Assembly (NCBI RefSeq): GCF_002916655.1
Contig: NZ_PPSM01000014.1
Coordinates: 682,001 to 746,000 of the forward strand
Reading direction: 5' to 3'
Length of the DNA stretch: 64,000 bases
DNA from: Novosphingobium sp. HII-3
Lineage (GTDB): Bacteria > Pseudomonadota > Alphaproteobacteria > Sphingomonadales > Sphingomonadaceae
The notes beneath the pieces are model-generated. The model was not told the origin of the DNA. It ran no database searches and saw nothing but the letters and a program-made list of their open reading frames with translations. The position numbers and the translations under genes were made by a program. Each line of letters opens with the position of its first letter. Position 1 is the stretch's first letter. Below, one piece after another: positions 24,391 to 36,164 of the stretch.

Positions 24391-25826
24391 ATCCGACCTC
24401 GCTCATAGCGCGCGACGAGTTGCGGCTGATGCGCCGCAACCGTGTCGCCGTGATCGCTTGCCTGCTGCTGGTGCTGCTGACCCTGGTCGCGGTGGCGAGT
24501 TCCTGGGCGCACCAGAAGGGGATCGAGGATCTGCGCGCGCGCCAGCAGCACGAGGCCGAACGGGCCTTCGACGCGCAGCCAGACCGGCATCCGCACCGCG
24601 TGGTGCATTACGGCACCTTCATCTTCCGCCCTCTGAGCGCGCTCGCGGCGTTCGACCCCGGTGTCGACGCTTTCACCGGCAATTCGATGTTCCTTGAAGG
24701 CCATCGGCAGAACACAGCCAATTTCGGCGACGTAAACCAGAGTTCGCTGTTGGTCCGCTTCGGGCAGTTGACCCCCGCCTTCGTGCTGCAGGCCGTGGCG
24801 CCGCTGCTGCTGATCTTCCTCGGCTATGGCGCTATCGCGCGTGAAACGGAGCGGGGCACCCTGCGTGTGCTGATGATGCAGGGCGCGACGCGCGGTGCGA
24901 TCGTGCGCGGCAAGCTGCGCGCGCTCGGCGCTGTCGCCTTGCTGGTGGCACTGCCCGCGATCCTGGGACTGGCCGCGCTGGCGGCCACCTCGGGCGCGGC
25001 GATCCTGCCAACGGTGGCGATCGTCCTCGGATATGGCGCATGGCTGCTGCTGTGGGTCACCGTCATCGTGCTCGTCTCCACACTGGTCGGGCGCAGCCGC
25101 GACGCGCTGCTCGCGCTTGTGGCGATCTGGGCGGTGAGCGTCGTCCTTCTGCCGCGCGTCGCAACCGATATCGCCAGTGCTGCGGTGCCCCTGCAGAACC
25201 GGCTCCAGACCGAAGTGGCCATCGCACGCGACTTGCGAGAGATGGGCGATTCCCACAACCCGGATGATCCGCACTTCGCTGCCTTCAAGCGCTCGGTGTT
25301 GCAGCGCTACGGCGTCACGCGGGTGGAAGACCTGCCGGTCAACTACAAGGGTCTGCTCGCCGTGGAGGGTGAGAAAGTCACCTCCGCGCTGTTCGACCGC
25401 TACAGCGGCGAAAGTTACGCGGCGCAGGGGGCTCAGAACGGGATCGTCAGTGCGGTGGGAGTGATCAGCCCGGCCATCGCCTTGCGCTCCCTCTCGATGG
25501 CGGCGGCGGGAACGGATTTCGCGGCTCATCGCGGCTTCCTCGAACAGGCAGAAGCCTACCGCTATGATCTCGTCCAGCGGCTCAATCGCCTGCAGGCCGA
25601 TGGCGTCACGTATGCCGACGATACCGCCCGCGATGCAGGCGCTGACCGCCGCAAGCGAGTCGCCGCCGGAAACTGGGAGGAAATGCCGGACTTCGCTTAT
25701 CGCGCACCCGACGGCGCGACGCTCGCCGCCCGCTCGCTTCCGGGACTTGCCGTCATCCTCGGCTGGCTCGTTTTCGCGGGGGCCTCTCTCGCCATCGCCA
25801 CCCGCCGCCTGGGAGAGCGCCAATGA
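24387..25826 (+). CDS. ABC-2 type permease with DUF3526-like architecture (first)
   Basis: This 479-residue membrane protein has one N-terminal helix (VAVIACLLLVLLTLVAVAS), a large extracytoplasmic segment, then a block of about five helices (PLLLIFLGYGAIARETERG and following), another long extracytoplasmic region and a C-terminal helix. The ETERGTLR motif after the second helix is shared with NosY/GldF-type permeases. Overlaps of 4 bases with the ATPase upstream and the second permease downstream show a three-gene operon. Two permeases of unequal length suggest a heterodimeric transporter. Confidence 0.8.
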   Translation: MNPTSLIARDELRLMRRNRVAVIACLLLVLLTLVAVASSWAHQKGIEDLRARQQHEAERAFDAQPDRHPHRVVHYGTFIFRPLSALAAFDPGVDAFTGNSMFLEGHRQNTANFGDVNQSSLLVRFGQLTPAFVLQAVAPLLLIFLGYGAIARETERGTLRVLMMQGATRGAIVRGKLRALGAVALLVALPAILGLAALAATSGAAILPTVAIVLGYGAWLLLWVTVIVLVSTLVGRSRDALLALVAIWAVSVVLLPRVATDIASAAVPLQNRLQTEVAIARDLREMGDSHNPDDPHFAAFKRSVLQRYGVTRVEDLPVNYKGLLAVEGEKVTSALFDRYSGESYAAQGAQNGIVSAVGVISPAIALRSLSMAAAGTDFAAHRGFLEQAEAYRYDLVQRLNRLQADGVTYADDTARDAGADRRKRVAAGNWEEMPDFAYRAPDGATLAARSLPGLAVILGWLVFAGASLAIATRRLGERQ

Positions 25827-27079
25827 CACTCTGGAGGCATGAAGCCCGGCTGCTGCTGCGCCAGCGCCTCGCCATGATCGCGCTCGCCCTGCTGGCGGTG
25901 CTGACCGTTGCGGCCCTGGGGGCAGGCATGGCCGAAGTGTCGCGCCAGCATGCTGCCATCGCTGCCATCCCGGCCGCGCAGGCCGAAGACATCGGCGCCA
26001 TCGCAGCCTGGGTCGACAGGGAGAAGGACGCGGGCAGCGCCGCCTACTACAGCTTCCACCCGACCTGGAACGCGCCGTCGCCGCTTGCCTTCGCGGCCCT
26101 GGGCATGCGGGACGTCTCTCCCTACATCCTGCGCGTCCGGGCGCTGGGGCTCGAAGCGCAGATCTACGATGGCGACACCTTCAACCCCGAGCTGGCTCTG
26201 CCCGGCAGGTTCGATTTCGCCTTCGTGCTGGTGTTCCTTGCCCCGCTCTTCGTCATCGCCCTGTGCCACGATCTGGTTTCGGGCGAACGGGAGGCCGGTC
26301 GCTGGCGAACCCTGGCGGCACTCCCCTATGGGGGCGCGGCCTTGTGGAGACGCCGCAGCTTGCTGCGCCTCGGCTTGCTGTCGGCCGCGATCGGCTTGCC
26401 ATTCGCGCTAGCCGCGGCGATGTCGGGCGTTTCGCCGGGCGCGATCCTCATCGTCCTGCTGCTGGTCCTTGCATACCTGCTGTTCTGGGTTGGCCTCTGC
26501 GCGCTCGTCGGCCGGCTACGCTGGAGCAGCGTCGCCAACGCGGCGACCCTGGCAGGGCTCTGGCTGGTGCTCGTGCTCGTGCTGCCGACGCTTGGGCACG
26601 TGGCCATAAACCGCGCCATCCCGGTCAACCAGGGAGCGGAGATCGCCCTTGCCCAGCGGGAGGCGGTCAATCGCGCATGGGATATCCCGCGAGCGGAGAC
26701 CATGCGCCGGTTCTACGCCGGTCATCCGCAATGGGCCGATTCGCCGCCGCTGGAAACGGCTTTCCATTACAAGTGGTACTTCGCCTTCCATCAGGTGGGC
26801 GACGAGAGTGTCGCCAAGCAGGTGCGCGCCTATCGGCACGGTCTTGAAACCCGGGACGAGGCCGCTCGAACCCTGGGCTGGGTGCTGCCTTCGGTCGGCG
26901 TACAGGCGCTGTTGACGCGCATGGCGCGGACGGACCTTACCGCTCAACTCGCCTATCGCGACGCTATCCGCCACTTCCATCGCCGCCTGCGGGAGTTCTA
27001 CTACGGATACCTGTTCCGCGATCGGCCGTTTGGAAAGGCGGATTTCGAGCGGGCCCCACGCTTCGACGCGGCGCCGTAA
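25823..27079 (+). CDS. ABC-2 type permease with DUF3526-like architecture (second)
   Basis: The 418-residue protein repeats the layout of its neighbour: N-terminal helix (IALALLAVLTVAALGAGM), extracytoplasmic segment, the motif CHDLVSGEREAGRWRTL, four to five helices, and a second long extracytoplasmic region. It shows weak internal similarity to the first permease, consistent with an old duplication. The ATG overlaps the preceding TGA. It is the last gene of the unit; the next gene, a histidine kinase, starts 175 bases later and probably has its own promoter. Confidence 0.8.
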   Translation: MTLWRHEARLLLRQRLAMIALALLAVLTVAALGAGMAEVSRQHAAIAAIPAAQAEDIGAIAAWVDREKDAGSAAYYSFHPTWNAPSPLAFAALGMRDVSPYILRVRALGLEAQIYDGDTFNPELALPGRFDFAFVLVFLAPLFVIALCHDLVSGEREAGRWRTLAALPYGGAALWRRRSLLRLGLLSAAIGLPFALAAAMSGVSPGAILIVLLLVLAYLLFWVGLCALVGRLRWSSVANAATLAGLWLVLVLVLPTLGHVAINRAIPVNQGAEIALAQREAVNRAWDIPRAETMRRFYAGHPQWADSPPLETAFHYKWYFAFHQVGDESVAKQVRAYRHGLETRDEAARTLGWVLPSVGVQALLTRMARTDLTAQLAYRDAIRHFHRRLREFYYGYLFRDRPFGKADFERAPRFDAAP

Positions 27080-27254
27080 CGGATCGGGCAGGCACGGGGG
27101 CCGCGTGGCGTCCGGCTCTACGCCTCGCCGAAAAATCCCGTTTCGGCACATCCAAGCGGCTTTTGACTCAGGCGTGGCGGCAAAACAGTGTTAGGGATGT
27201 GACAGCGGGGAAGGGCTGGCTGGTCAGCGCCGACAATCTCGCTATCAAGGCACC

Positions 27255-29747
<2,493 letters not shown>

Positions 29748-29870
29748 CCAGAAGCGTTCCGGCGGCCAATGCCGGCCCGCCAGCGCCGACAAGACCGAGG
29801 GTTATTGCCGGGAACGGCCCTTGCGGCACAAGCCCGCCGCCCCGCATGAGTGCAGGGCGACGGGATCCGT

Positions 29871-31208
29871 TTACTGCGCTTCGGCCGCCAGCGCCGCGTC
29901 CTTTTCGGCGTAAAGCCGGTCCAGCTCGGCACGGCTCTTCTTTTCCGCCGCCGTCTTGAGCTGGCCGCAGGCCGCGTCGATGTCCCGGCCGCGCGGGGTC
30001 CGGACGGGGGCGGAGATGCCCCCCTCAAAGACGATGTTCGAGAAAGCGCGGATGCGGTCCGGCGTCGAGCATTCGTAAGGGGCGCCCGGCCAAGGGTTGA
30101 ACGGGATCAGGTTGACCTTGGCGGGCAGCTTGTACTTGCGCAGCAGGCGAACGAGTTCGCGCGCATCCTCGTCGCTGTCGTTCTTGTCCTTCAGCATCAC
30201 GTATTCGAAGGTGATACGCCGGGCGTTCGATGCGCCGGGGTAGTCGGCACAGGCCTGCAGCAGATCTTCGATGCCGTACTTCTTGTTGATCGGGACGATC
30301 TCGTCGCGCACATCCTTGGTCACCGCGTGGAGCGAAACCGCAAGGTTCACGCCGATTTCCTGGCCGCAGCGCTCCATCTGCGGGATCACCCCCGAGGTGG
30401 AAAGCGTGATGCGGCGCTTGGACAAAGCGAGGCCATCGCCGTCCATGACGATCCCGAGCGCGTCACGCACGTTGTCGAAGTTGTAGAGCGGCTCGCCCAT
30501 GCCCATCATCACGATGTTGGTGAGCAGGCGGCCATCGGCCGAGTAGGACCCTTCGTCCTCGTCGTCGTCGAGACCGGCCATCGTCGCGAGGCGGATGTCC
30601 TCGGCGTTCTTCGGCCATTCTCCCAGTGCGTCGCGCGCCAGCATGACCTGCCCGACGATCTCGCCCACGGTCAGGTTCCGCACCAGGCGCATGGTGCCGG
30701 TGTGGCAGAAGCGGCAGTTGAGTGTGCAGCCCACCTGCGACGAAACGCACAGGGTTCCGCGGTCGGCGTCGGGGATGAACACCATCTCGAAATCATGGCC
30801 GTCTGCGGTGCGCAGCAGCCACTTTCGCGTGCCGTCGCTGGAGTGCTGCGCTTCCACGATCGTCGGGCGGCCGATGACGAAGCGCTCCGCCAGCCAGGGG
30901 CGCATGGTCTTGGCGATGTCGGTCATCGCGTCGAACTCGGTCACGCCGCGGTGATAGAGCCAGTGAAAGACCTGCTTGGCGCGCAGCTTTGCCGCCTTCG
31001 CGTCCAGTCCCGCTCCCTCGAACAACTCGGCAATGCGTTTCCGTGGCAAGCCGACGAGGTCTGTCCGTCCATCTTCGCGCGGCGTCACGCCTTCGACCAG
31101 CGTCGGGCGCGGCACGGTCATCGGGTCGACATGGCCCGGGATCGGCATGAGGCCGGCAGCGGTCGAAGCCGCGTCCGCCCCGGCAGGGGAGAGGTTCGTT
31201 TCTGACAT
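29871..31208 (-). CDS. rlmN: Dual-specificity RNA methyltransferase RlmN
   Basis: A radical SAM enzyme that methylates C2 of A2503 in 23S rRNA and A37 of some tRNAs. The iron-sulfur motif CTLNCRFC, the region [14 protein letters not shown] and the C-terminal [12 protein letters not shown] are diagnostic. From ATG 31208 the protein has 445 residues, longer than E. coli RlmN (384) because of an N-terminal extension and an acidic insertion (DDDEDEG) before the GMGEPL motif. The frame is open further upstream, but 31208 gives the expected start. Confidence 0.95.
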   Translation of the reverse strand: MSETNLSPAGADAASTAAGLMPIPGHVDPMTVPRPTLVEGVTPREDGRTDLVGLPRKRIAELFEGAGLDAKAAKLRAKQVFHWLYHRGVTEFDAMTDIAKTMRPWLAERFVIGRPTIVEAQHSSDGTRKWLLRTADGHDFEMVFIPDADRGTLCVSSQVGCTLNCRFCHTGTMRLVRNLTVGEIVGQVMLARDALGEWPKNAEDIRLATMAGLDDDEDEGSYSADGRLLTNIVMMGMGEPLYNFDNVRDALGIVMDGDGLALSKRRITLSTSGVIPQMERCGQEIGVNLAVSLHAVTKDVRDEIVPINKKYGIEDLLQACADYPGASNARRITFEYVMLKDKNDSDEDARELVRLLRKYKLPAKVNLIPFNPWPGAPYECSTPDRIRAFSNIVFEGGISAPVRTPRGRDIDAACGQLKTAAEKKSRAELDRLYAEKDAALAAEAQ

Positions 31209-31401
31209 GATCGGCGCGCATATAGTGCATCCGGAGCCGAAACGAAAGATCTGTGACGAGCCCGCACCTGCGGCGCGCGCGAACACATCTGTCGCGGCCC
31301 GGTTCCTCCCGCGCACCGCGCCCACATCTCACCCCGTCCCGCAGTGTTGCGAAAAAGCCTCAGTCATCTTGTTGTGTGAGGTTCAGGAAACTCCAAGCCA
31401 T

Positions 31402-31415
31402 TCAAAAGCTTTTGA
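31402..31415. promoter_or_regulatory. Perfect 14-bp palindrome in the porin upstream region
   Basis: TCAAAAGCTTTTGA is an exact palindrome about 90 bases upstream of the outer membrane protein gene. A bulged hairpin, CCAGGCGGA (31421-31429) with TCCGCTGG (31434-31441), follows it. The 295-base gap 31209-31503 contains nothing else I can name. Confidence 0.35.
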
Positions 31416-31503
31416 CCAGTCCAGGCGGAACGATCCGCTGGCTGGTTACCCGACGGGCAGAAATGCAACTGCCTCACGGGACGGATTCATTGGAGTACCT
31501 TGC

Positions 31504-32175
31504 ATGAAGAAGATCCTTGTTTGCCTGGCTGCTGGCACCGCGATGGCCGTGGCCGCTCCGGCCATGGCGCAGAACGTCGGCCCGGCAGAGCCCTTCACGG
31601 GCTTCCACGTCGAAGCTCTCGCAGGTTACGACGTCAGCAAAGCCGGAAGCAGCATCGATGACGACGTCAACGAGGACAACGACCAGTCGATCGATGGGTT
31701 CGCCTATGGCGTCGGTGCGGGTTACGACTTCCGCATGAACAACTTCGTCATCGGCCCCGAGGCGGAAGTGACCTGGTCGACCGCGAAGACCAGCTTCGAG
31801 GATGGTGACTTCGAAGGTTTCGGTGTCGGCAACGTGAAGACCAACCGCGACATCTACGTTGGTGCCCGCGTCGGTTACGTCGTGAGCCCGCAGACGATGG
31901 TCTATGCCAAGGGCGGTTACACCAACGCCAAGTTCGACGTACGCAACGCCATCGGTACGACGGACACCAATCGCGATCTCGACGCGGATGGCTGGCGCAT
32001 CGGCGCCGGCGTGGAGCAGGCGATCAGCAACAACGTCTTCGCAAAGCTCGAGTACCGTTACTCGAACTACGAGAAGGGCGAACTCGACTACACCGGCGAC
32101 TCCCCGGATGGCCAGCGTTTCGATCTCGACCTGGACCGCCACCAGGTCATGGCTGGCGTGGGCGTGCGCTTCTGA
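31504..32175 (+). CDS. Outer membrane beta-barrel protein (Omp25/OmpA-barrel-like)
   Basis: The 223-residue protein starts with a signal peptide ending in PAMAQ (about residue 23). The rest alternates short amphipathic strands such as FAYGVGAGYDFRM, DIYVGARVGYVV, MVYAKGGYTNAKF and FAKLEYRYSNYE, ending in the C-terminal GVGVRF expected for BAM-assembled barrels. The pattern fits the eight-stranded porin-family barrel common in alphaproteobacteria. GGAG sits upstream of the ATG. Acidic loops (DDDVNEDND) face outward. The function is structural or unknown. Confidence 0.87.
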   Translation: MKKILVCLAAGTAMAVAAPAMAQNVGPAEPFTGFHVEALAGYDVSKAGSSIDDDVNEDNDQSIDGFAYGVGAGYDFRMNNFVIGPEAEVTWSTAKTSFEDGDFEGFGVGNVKTNRDIYVGARVGYVVSPQTMVYAKGGYTNAKFDVRNAIGTTDTNRDLDADGWRIGAGVEQAISNNVFAKLEYRYSNYEKGELDYTGDSPDGQRFDLDLDRHQVMAGVGVRF

Positions 32176-32233
32176 CGCGACTTCAGCCTCATGGCGAGGG
32201 GAGGGCGGGGCTTCGGCTCCGCCCTTCTTGCAT

Positions 32234-32737
32234 TCAGCGCAGCTTGGCGCAGCCTATAAGGGCGGCATCCATCGCCGAAGCGGCACCGGGCAGCGACCAT
32301 CGATCCGTGAATGAGCGCCCGCGCGCATCTCGCGTCGAGACGGACATGATGGATGATGCCCGCATGGCCGCCACGATAGTCGCGTTGTCGGCTGCGTTAA
32401 GTGCCCAGGCATCGCCGCCGCCACCCGTAAGCTGAAGGCGCTGGCGGCCGATACGCAGGTAGATCCTGGCGTTTTCCGCCATCTGGCGCGACAGGCGAAA
32501 GTGGACTTGGCTGCGGGCACCGCGCCGGGGCCAGGTGCCGATGGCGGCATAAGGCTGGTAATCACGCTTCTTCAGGTTCGGCTGCGCCAGGGCGATGGCG
32601 TAGCAGCGTGGGACAAGGGGGTCCCGGAACGCGCCCCAGTCTCCGTAAAGGCCAAGACTTTCGCGGGCGTGCGCCGGGGGCGCGCCGAGGGCGAGAAGGG
32701 CCATCGACAGGGCCAAGTACACGGCGGAACGTAGCAT
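32234..32737 (-). CDS. IalB-like (invasion associated locus B) exported protein
   Basis: A 167-residue protein with signal peptide ending near AHA and the segments LGLYGDWGAFRD, RCYAIALAQP and GTWPRRGARSQVHFRLSR, which resemble the IalB domain seen in many alphaproteobacteria. The name reflects a Bartonella homologue and does not imply invasion here. It is 29 bases downstream of a TSUP permease gene and probably the last gene of a slt-greB-TSUP-ialB transcript. Confidence 0.65.
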   Translation of the reverse strand: MLRSAVYLALSMALLALGAPPAHARESLGLYGDWGAFRDPLVPRCYAIALAQPNLKKRDYQPYAAIGTWPRRGARSQVHFRLSRQMAENARIYLRIGRQRLQLTGGGGDAWALNAADNATIVAAMRASSIMSVSTRDARGRSFTDRWSLPGAASAMDAALIGCAKLR

Positions 32738-32766
32738 CGCGCGCGGGTATAGGCTGCGGGGCGCGT

Positions 32767-33543
32767 CTAGAACAGGGACCAGACGGGGTTGTTCGGATCG
32801 GACAGGAGCTTGATCGTCAGCGCCAGCGACATGATGACCAGCAGCGGACGAACGCCTTTGCCGCCGTACCGGATCGCCAGCCGGGCGCCGGTCATGTTGC
32901 CCGCCACGTTGGCCACGGCCATGGCGCCGCCCAGCAGCCAGAGGACCTTGCCGCCGGCGATCAGGGCGAGCAGGCCGGCGATGTTGGTGGACAGGTTCAG
33001 GAACTTCGTGTTGGCAATGGCGCGCACCAGCCCCAGCCCTCCCAGTGCCACGAGCGTCGTGGTGAAGAACGAGCCGGTGCCGGGGCCGAAGAAGCCATCA
33101 TAGAAGCCTATCCCGGTCGTCACCAGCGTCAGGCCGATGCGCCCGAGCCGGGCGTGGCGGTCCACGTCGCTCATCGGCGGGGAAAGGAGAAAATACAGCC
33201 CCATCGCCACCAGCAGGACCGGCACGAAGGCGGACAGGACAGCCGGGTTCAGGAACTGCACGGCGGTCGCGCCCGCCACGGAGCCGATGAAAGCACCTGC
33301 CGCCGGGATGGCATAGCCCTTCAGGTCCACGTGGCCCGCGCGGTGGAAGGTGAGGAACGCCGAGGAGGTGCCGATCGTGCTTTGCAGCTTGTTGGTTGCA
33401 AGGGCGGAGACAGGCGGGATCCCCGCAGCCATCAGGGCAGGGATCGTCAGCAGCCCACCGCCGCCGGCCATGGCGTCTATGTTACCGGCAAGGAAGGCTA
33501 CGCCCACAAGGAAGGCGACGGCATCGAGGGAAAGTTCGATCAC
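32767..33543 (-). CDS. TSUP family (TauE/SafE) membrane transporter
   Basis: The 258-residue protein has about eight membrane helices with the duplicated TSUP signature: GNIDAMAGGGGLLTIPALMA near the N-terminus and GFYDGFFGPGTGSF in the second half. Members export sulfonate- or sulfite-related anions. The GTG at 33543 is chosen because it overlaps the greB TGA by four bases (GTGA), implying translational coupling; the longer frame from 33570 would run inside greB. The substrate cannot be read from the sequence. Confidence 0.87.
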   Translation of the reverse strand: MIELSLDAVAFLVGVAFLAGNIDAMAGGGGLLTIPALMAAGIPPVSALATNKLQSTIGTSSAFLTFHRAGHVDLKGYAIPAAGAFIGSVAGATAVQFLNPAVLSAFVPVLLVAMGLYFLLSPPMSDVDRHARLGRIGLTLVTTGIGFYDGFFGPGTGSFFTTTLVALGGLGLVRAIANTKFLNLSTNIAGLLALIAGGKVLWLLGGAMAVANVAGNMTGARLAIRYGGKGVRPLLVIMSLALTIKLLSDPNNPVWSLF

Positions 33544-34019
33544 GGGTAGCTGACCGCCATGATCTCCCATTCCCTCTCACCGGAGGGCAGGCGAACCGTC
33601 CGCAGGTCGCCCACGGCGGCACCGCGAAGAGCCCGGGCGAGAGGCGCGCTCCAGCCGATGCGTCCGGTGGAAGCATCCTGTTCGTCGTCGCCGACAAGGG
33701 TGATGACGAGGCGTTCGTCCTCTTCATCGGCCAGCTCGACCGTTGCGCCGAAGAACACCTTGCTGCGATCGGTCTGTTCAGCCGGTTCCACGACGCGCAA
33801 GGCTTTCATCCGCCGGGCGAGGAAAGCCAGTTCGCGATCGATCTCGCGCATGCGCTTGCGACCGTAGAGATAGTCGCCGTTTTCCGATCGGTCCCCGTTG
33901 CCGGCGGCCCAGGAGACGATCTCCACGATCTCCGGCCGCTCCTTGCCGAGCAGATGATCGTAACGGGCGCGCAGGCTGGCCATGCCTGCAGGGGTGATCG
34001 GAGGACCGGCTGGTTTCAT
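33540..34019 (-). CDS. greB: Transcription elongation factor GreB
   Basis: A 159-residue Gre factor: N-terminal coiled-coil hairpin (ITPAGMASLRARYDHL ... RSENGDYLYGRKRMREID) and C-terminal FKBP-like domain (VFFGATVELADEEDE). The R-S-E-N-G-D-Y-x-Y-G-R-K pattern with a basic tip marks GreB rather than GreA. It rescues backtracked RNA polymerase by stimulating transcript cleavage. ATG 34019 gives the standard length. It follows slt by 64 bases and overlaps the TSUP gene. Confidence 0.9.
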   Translation of the reverse strand: MKPAGPPITPAGMASLRARYDHLLGKERPEIVEIVSWAAGNGDRSENGDYLYGRKRMREIDRELAFLARRMKALRVVEPAEQTDRSKVFFGATVELADEEDERLVITLVGDDEQDASTGRIGWSAPLARALRGAAVGDLRTVRLPSGEREWEIMAVSYP

Positions 34020-34083
34020 GCCGCTCTCTCTAGGCAATCGGCGGCGAAGGGCCAAGCGTCTCCTCGCCGCTTATGCGCAGGCC

Positions 34084-36063
34084 TCAGCCGGGGGTGCGCT
34101 TCCCCGGCATCAACCGCGTCAGCTTGTTTGCCCCTCTGTAGTCCGCTTTTTCGGGATAGATGGTTTCGTAGACCACCGCATTCTCCAGCACGCGCTGGAC
34201 GTAGTTCTTGGTCTCGTAGATGGGGATCTGTTCCATCCAGTCGATCCAGTCCACAGCGCCGGTACGCGGATCCCCGTTGGCGCGAAGCCACTTGTTCACG
34301 TTGCCCGGGCCGGCATTGTAGGCGGCGACAGCCAGCGGCACGGCACCGCCGAAGTAATCCTTCACCCGCCGGAAATACCCGTCGCCGAGCAGGATGTTGT
34401 AGTTGGGATCGCTGATTAGCGAGCCCTCATCATACGCCAGCCCCATCTTGCCCGCCTGCTCGCGGGCGGTGCCGGGCATAAGCTGCATGAGCCCTCGCGC
34501 TCCGGCGTGGCTGAGCGCGTTCTGCGCGAACTGGCTCTCCTGACGCGCTATGGCATGGACCATCGTCCAGTCCGTGCCCGGCGGCGTCGGCACCAGCGGG
34601 AATGAAATCTTGCCGAACTGGTCGAACCCTCCCGCATGGGCGCTCTGCCCCATGATGACGGCCAGGTCGCGGCGGCCGATCTGACGGGCGAGGTCGGCGA
34701 CGAGGACATGGTCTTCCGCCGTCTGCGCCTGATCCGCGATCTCCCGGTAGAACTGGATGCCGGTGCGCCAGTCGGCGTCACGGGCGACGTCGCGCACCGC
34801 CCGTGTGATCGGCAGCGAGGCGAACGCCGTGCGCTGCGCCGTGGTGGGAGTGGCGGTGGGGCGGGTGTCGAGGTTCGGAATCGGTCGCCCCAGCCGCTCA
34901 AGCGAAAGCTGCCCGTAGAAGTACTGCGGATACTGCGCGGCCATCTCGAAGTAGCGGTTCGCTCCGGCGGTGTCGCCCGCCATCGCCAGCGCCCGGCCCG
35001 CCCAGTAGAAGCCCTTTGAGCGCGTTCCCGGCGTCTGGGCGGCCGCGCCGTATCGGTAGAACAGGGGCGCCGCCTGCCGTGGATTGCGCAGGCTCCAGAG
35101 GGCTTTGGTGCCGCCGAGCCAAACCAGGGACGTGTAATCGTCACGCACCCTGTAAGGCTGGCGACTGACATCGGTGCCGGGCGCGAAGGCGTCGTCGATA
35201 GAGGCGGCGATCTTCACCGCGCTCGCCGCGTCCGCGCCTCTGGCGGCGGTGAGCAGTTCCCGCACCCAGAGCTGCGGTTCGGGTACGGGGCGGGCGAGGG
35301 CCGGGCGATTTGCGAGGAGCGTGATCGCGCCTGGCGCATTGCCCGAGCGCCGGGCCTGCACCGCGCGGTTGTACACATAACCGGGATCAGACGCGATCGC
35401 AGGAGGCAGGCTCAGGCCCAGCGTACCCGGAGGCGAACCCTGCAGCAAGGTGAGCCGTTCCATGAACTCGGGCCGACGAGCCGAAGACACGAAGGAAATC
35501 TGGCGTTCGGCCTGTGCGGTCTCCCCCTGCCAGAGGAGCACGTCCATCCGGGCATCATGGTCGGCCGGGGTGAACTGGTTCCGATAGAGACCCAGTAGCG
35601 CCGCCTCGTCCGAGGCGATGAGGCTGCCCTTGCGCCAGGCGGCGACGGCGTTGGTGGCCGCGTCCGCGCGCCGCAGGCTTGACAGCGCCACGGCGTATCG
35701 CCCGGCGGCCTGGCTGCCGAGCGGCGCGAAGCGGTCGAAGAAGCCCACGATGGTCTGCGGCGCGGGATTTTCCGTCAGCAGCGCCTTTTCCGCATAGCCC
35801 CTGAGCCTGTCCTGCTGGGGGTAGCCGGGATAACTGAGAAGAAACCCCGTGTAGGCGGAGAAGCCAAGGCGATCGTTGCTCGAAAGCTGCTTCCAGCGGT
35901 CGATCGACTGGTGCACGGTCATGTCGTGCGACTGCATGGCCGCAGCGCGTGCGGCGTCCCATTCCCGCCCGTCCGGCATACTGGACTGCGCAAGGGCAGG
36001 CGAGGCGAAGAGGACGAAAGAAATGCTCAGCAGCAGGTGGGGGGTGCGCAACATGCTGGACAT
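34084..36063 (-). CDS. slt: Lytic murein transglycosylase (Slt-type)
   Basis: A 659-residue periplasmic enzyme with signal peptide (ends ALAQ, residue 26), a long superhelical alpha domain and a C-terminal SLT domain. The catalytic glutamate is in AIARQESQF, followed by GARGLMQLMPGTA and AVAAYNAGPGN. It cleaves the MurNAc-GlcNAc bond, releasing 1,6-anhydromuropeptides. AGGAG lies upstream of ATG 36063; ATG 36054 is also possible. It is divergent from dapA, so two peptidoglycan-related genes share a 100-base promoter region. Confidence 0.93.
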   Translation of the reverse strand: MSSMLRTPHLLLSISFVLFASPALAQSSMPDGREWDAARAAAMQSHDMTVHQSIDRWKQLSSNDRLGFSAYTGFLLSYPGYPQQDRLRGYAEKALLTENPAPQTIVGFFDRFAPLGSQAAGRYAVALSSLRRADAATNAVAAWRKGSLIASDEAALLGLYRNQFTPADHDARMDVLLWQGETAQAERQISFVSSARRPEFMERLTLLQGSPPGTLGLSLPPAIASDPGYVYNRAVQARRSGNAPGAITLLANRPALARPVPEPQLWVRELLTAARGADAASAVKIAASIDDAFAPGTDVSRQPYRVRDDYTSLVWLGGTKALWSLRNPRQAAPLFYRYGAAAQTPGTRSKGFYWAGRALAMAGDTAGANRYFEMAAQYPQYFYGQLSLERLGRPIPNLDTRPTATPTTAQRTAFASLPITRAVRDVARDADWRTGIQFYREIADQAQTAEDHVLVADLARQIGRRDLAVIMGQSAHAGGFDQFGKISFPLVPTPPGTDWTMVHAIARQESQFAQNALSHAGARGLMQLMPGTAREQAGKMGLAYDEGSLISDPNYNILLGDGYFRRVKDYFGGAVPLAVAAYNAGPGNVNKWLRANGDPRTGAVDWIDWMEQIPIYETKNYVQRVLENAVVYETIYPEKADYRGANKLTRLMPGKRTPG

Positions 36064-36164
36064 TTTCGGAAGAGGCTCCTTATCAGGCGCTGAACGTGAC
36101 GCTCGGCAGGCGGGGTTTGTTCCCTTGCCGGACGATCATTGACCATCGTTAAGAGGTAAAGTCC

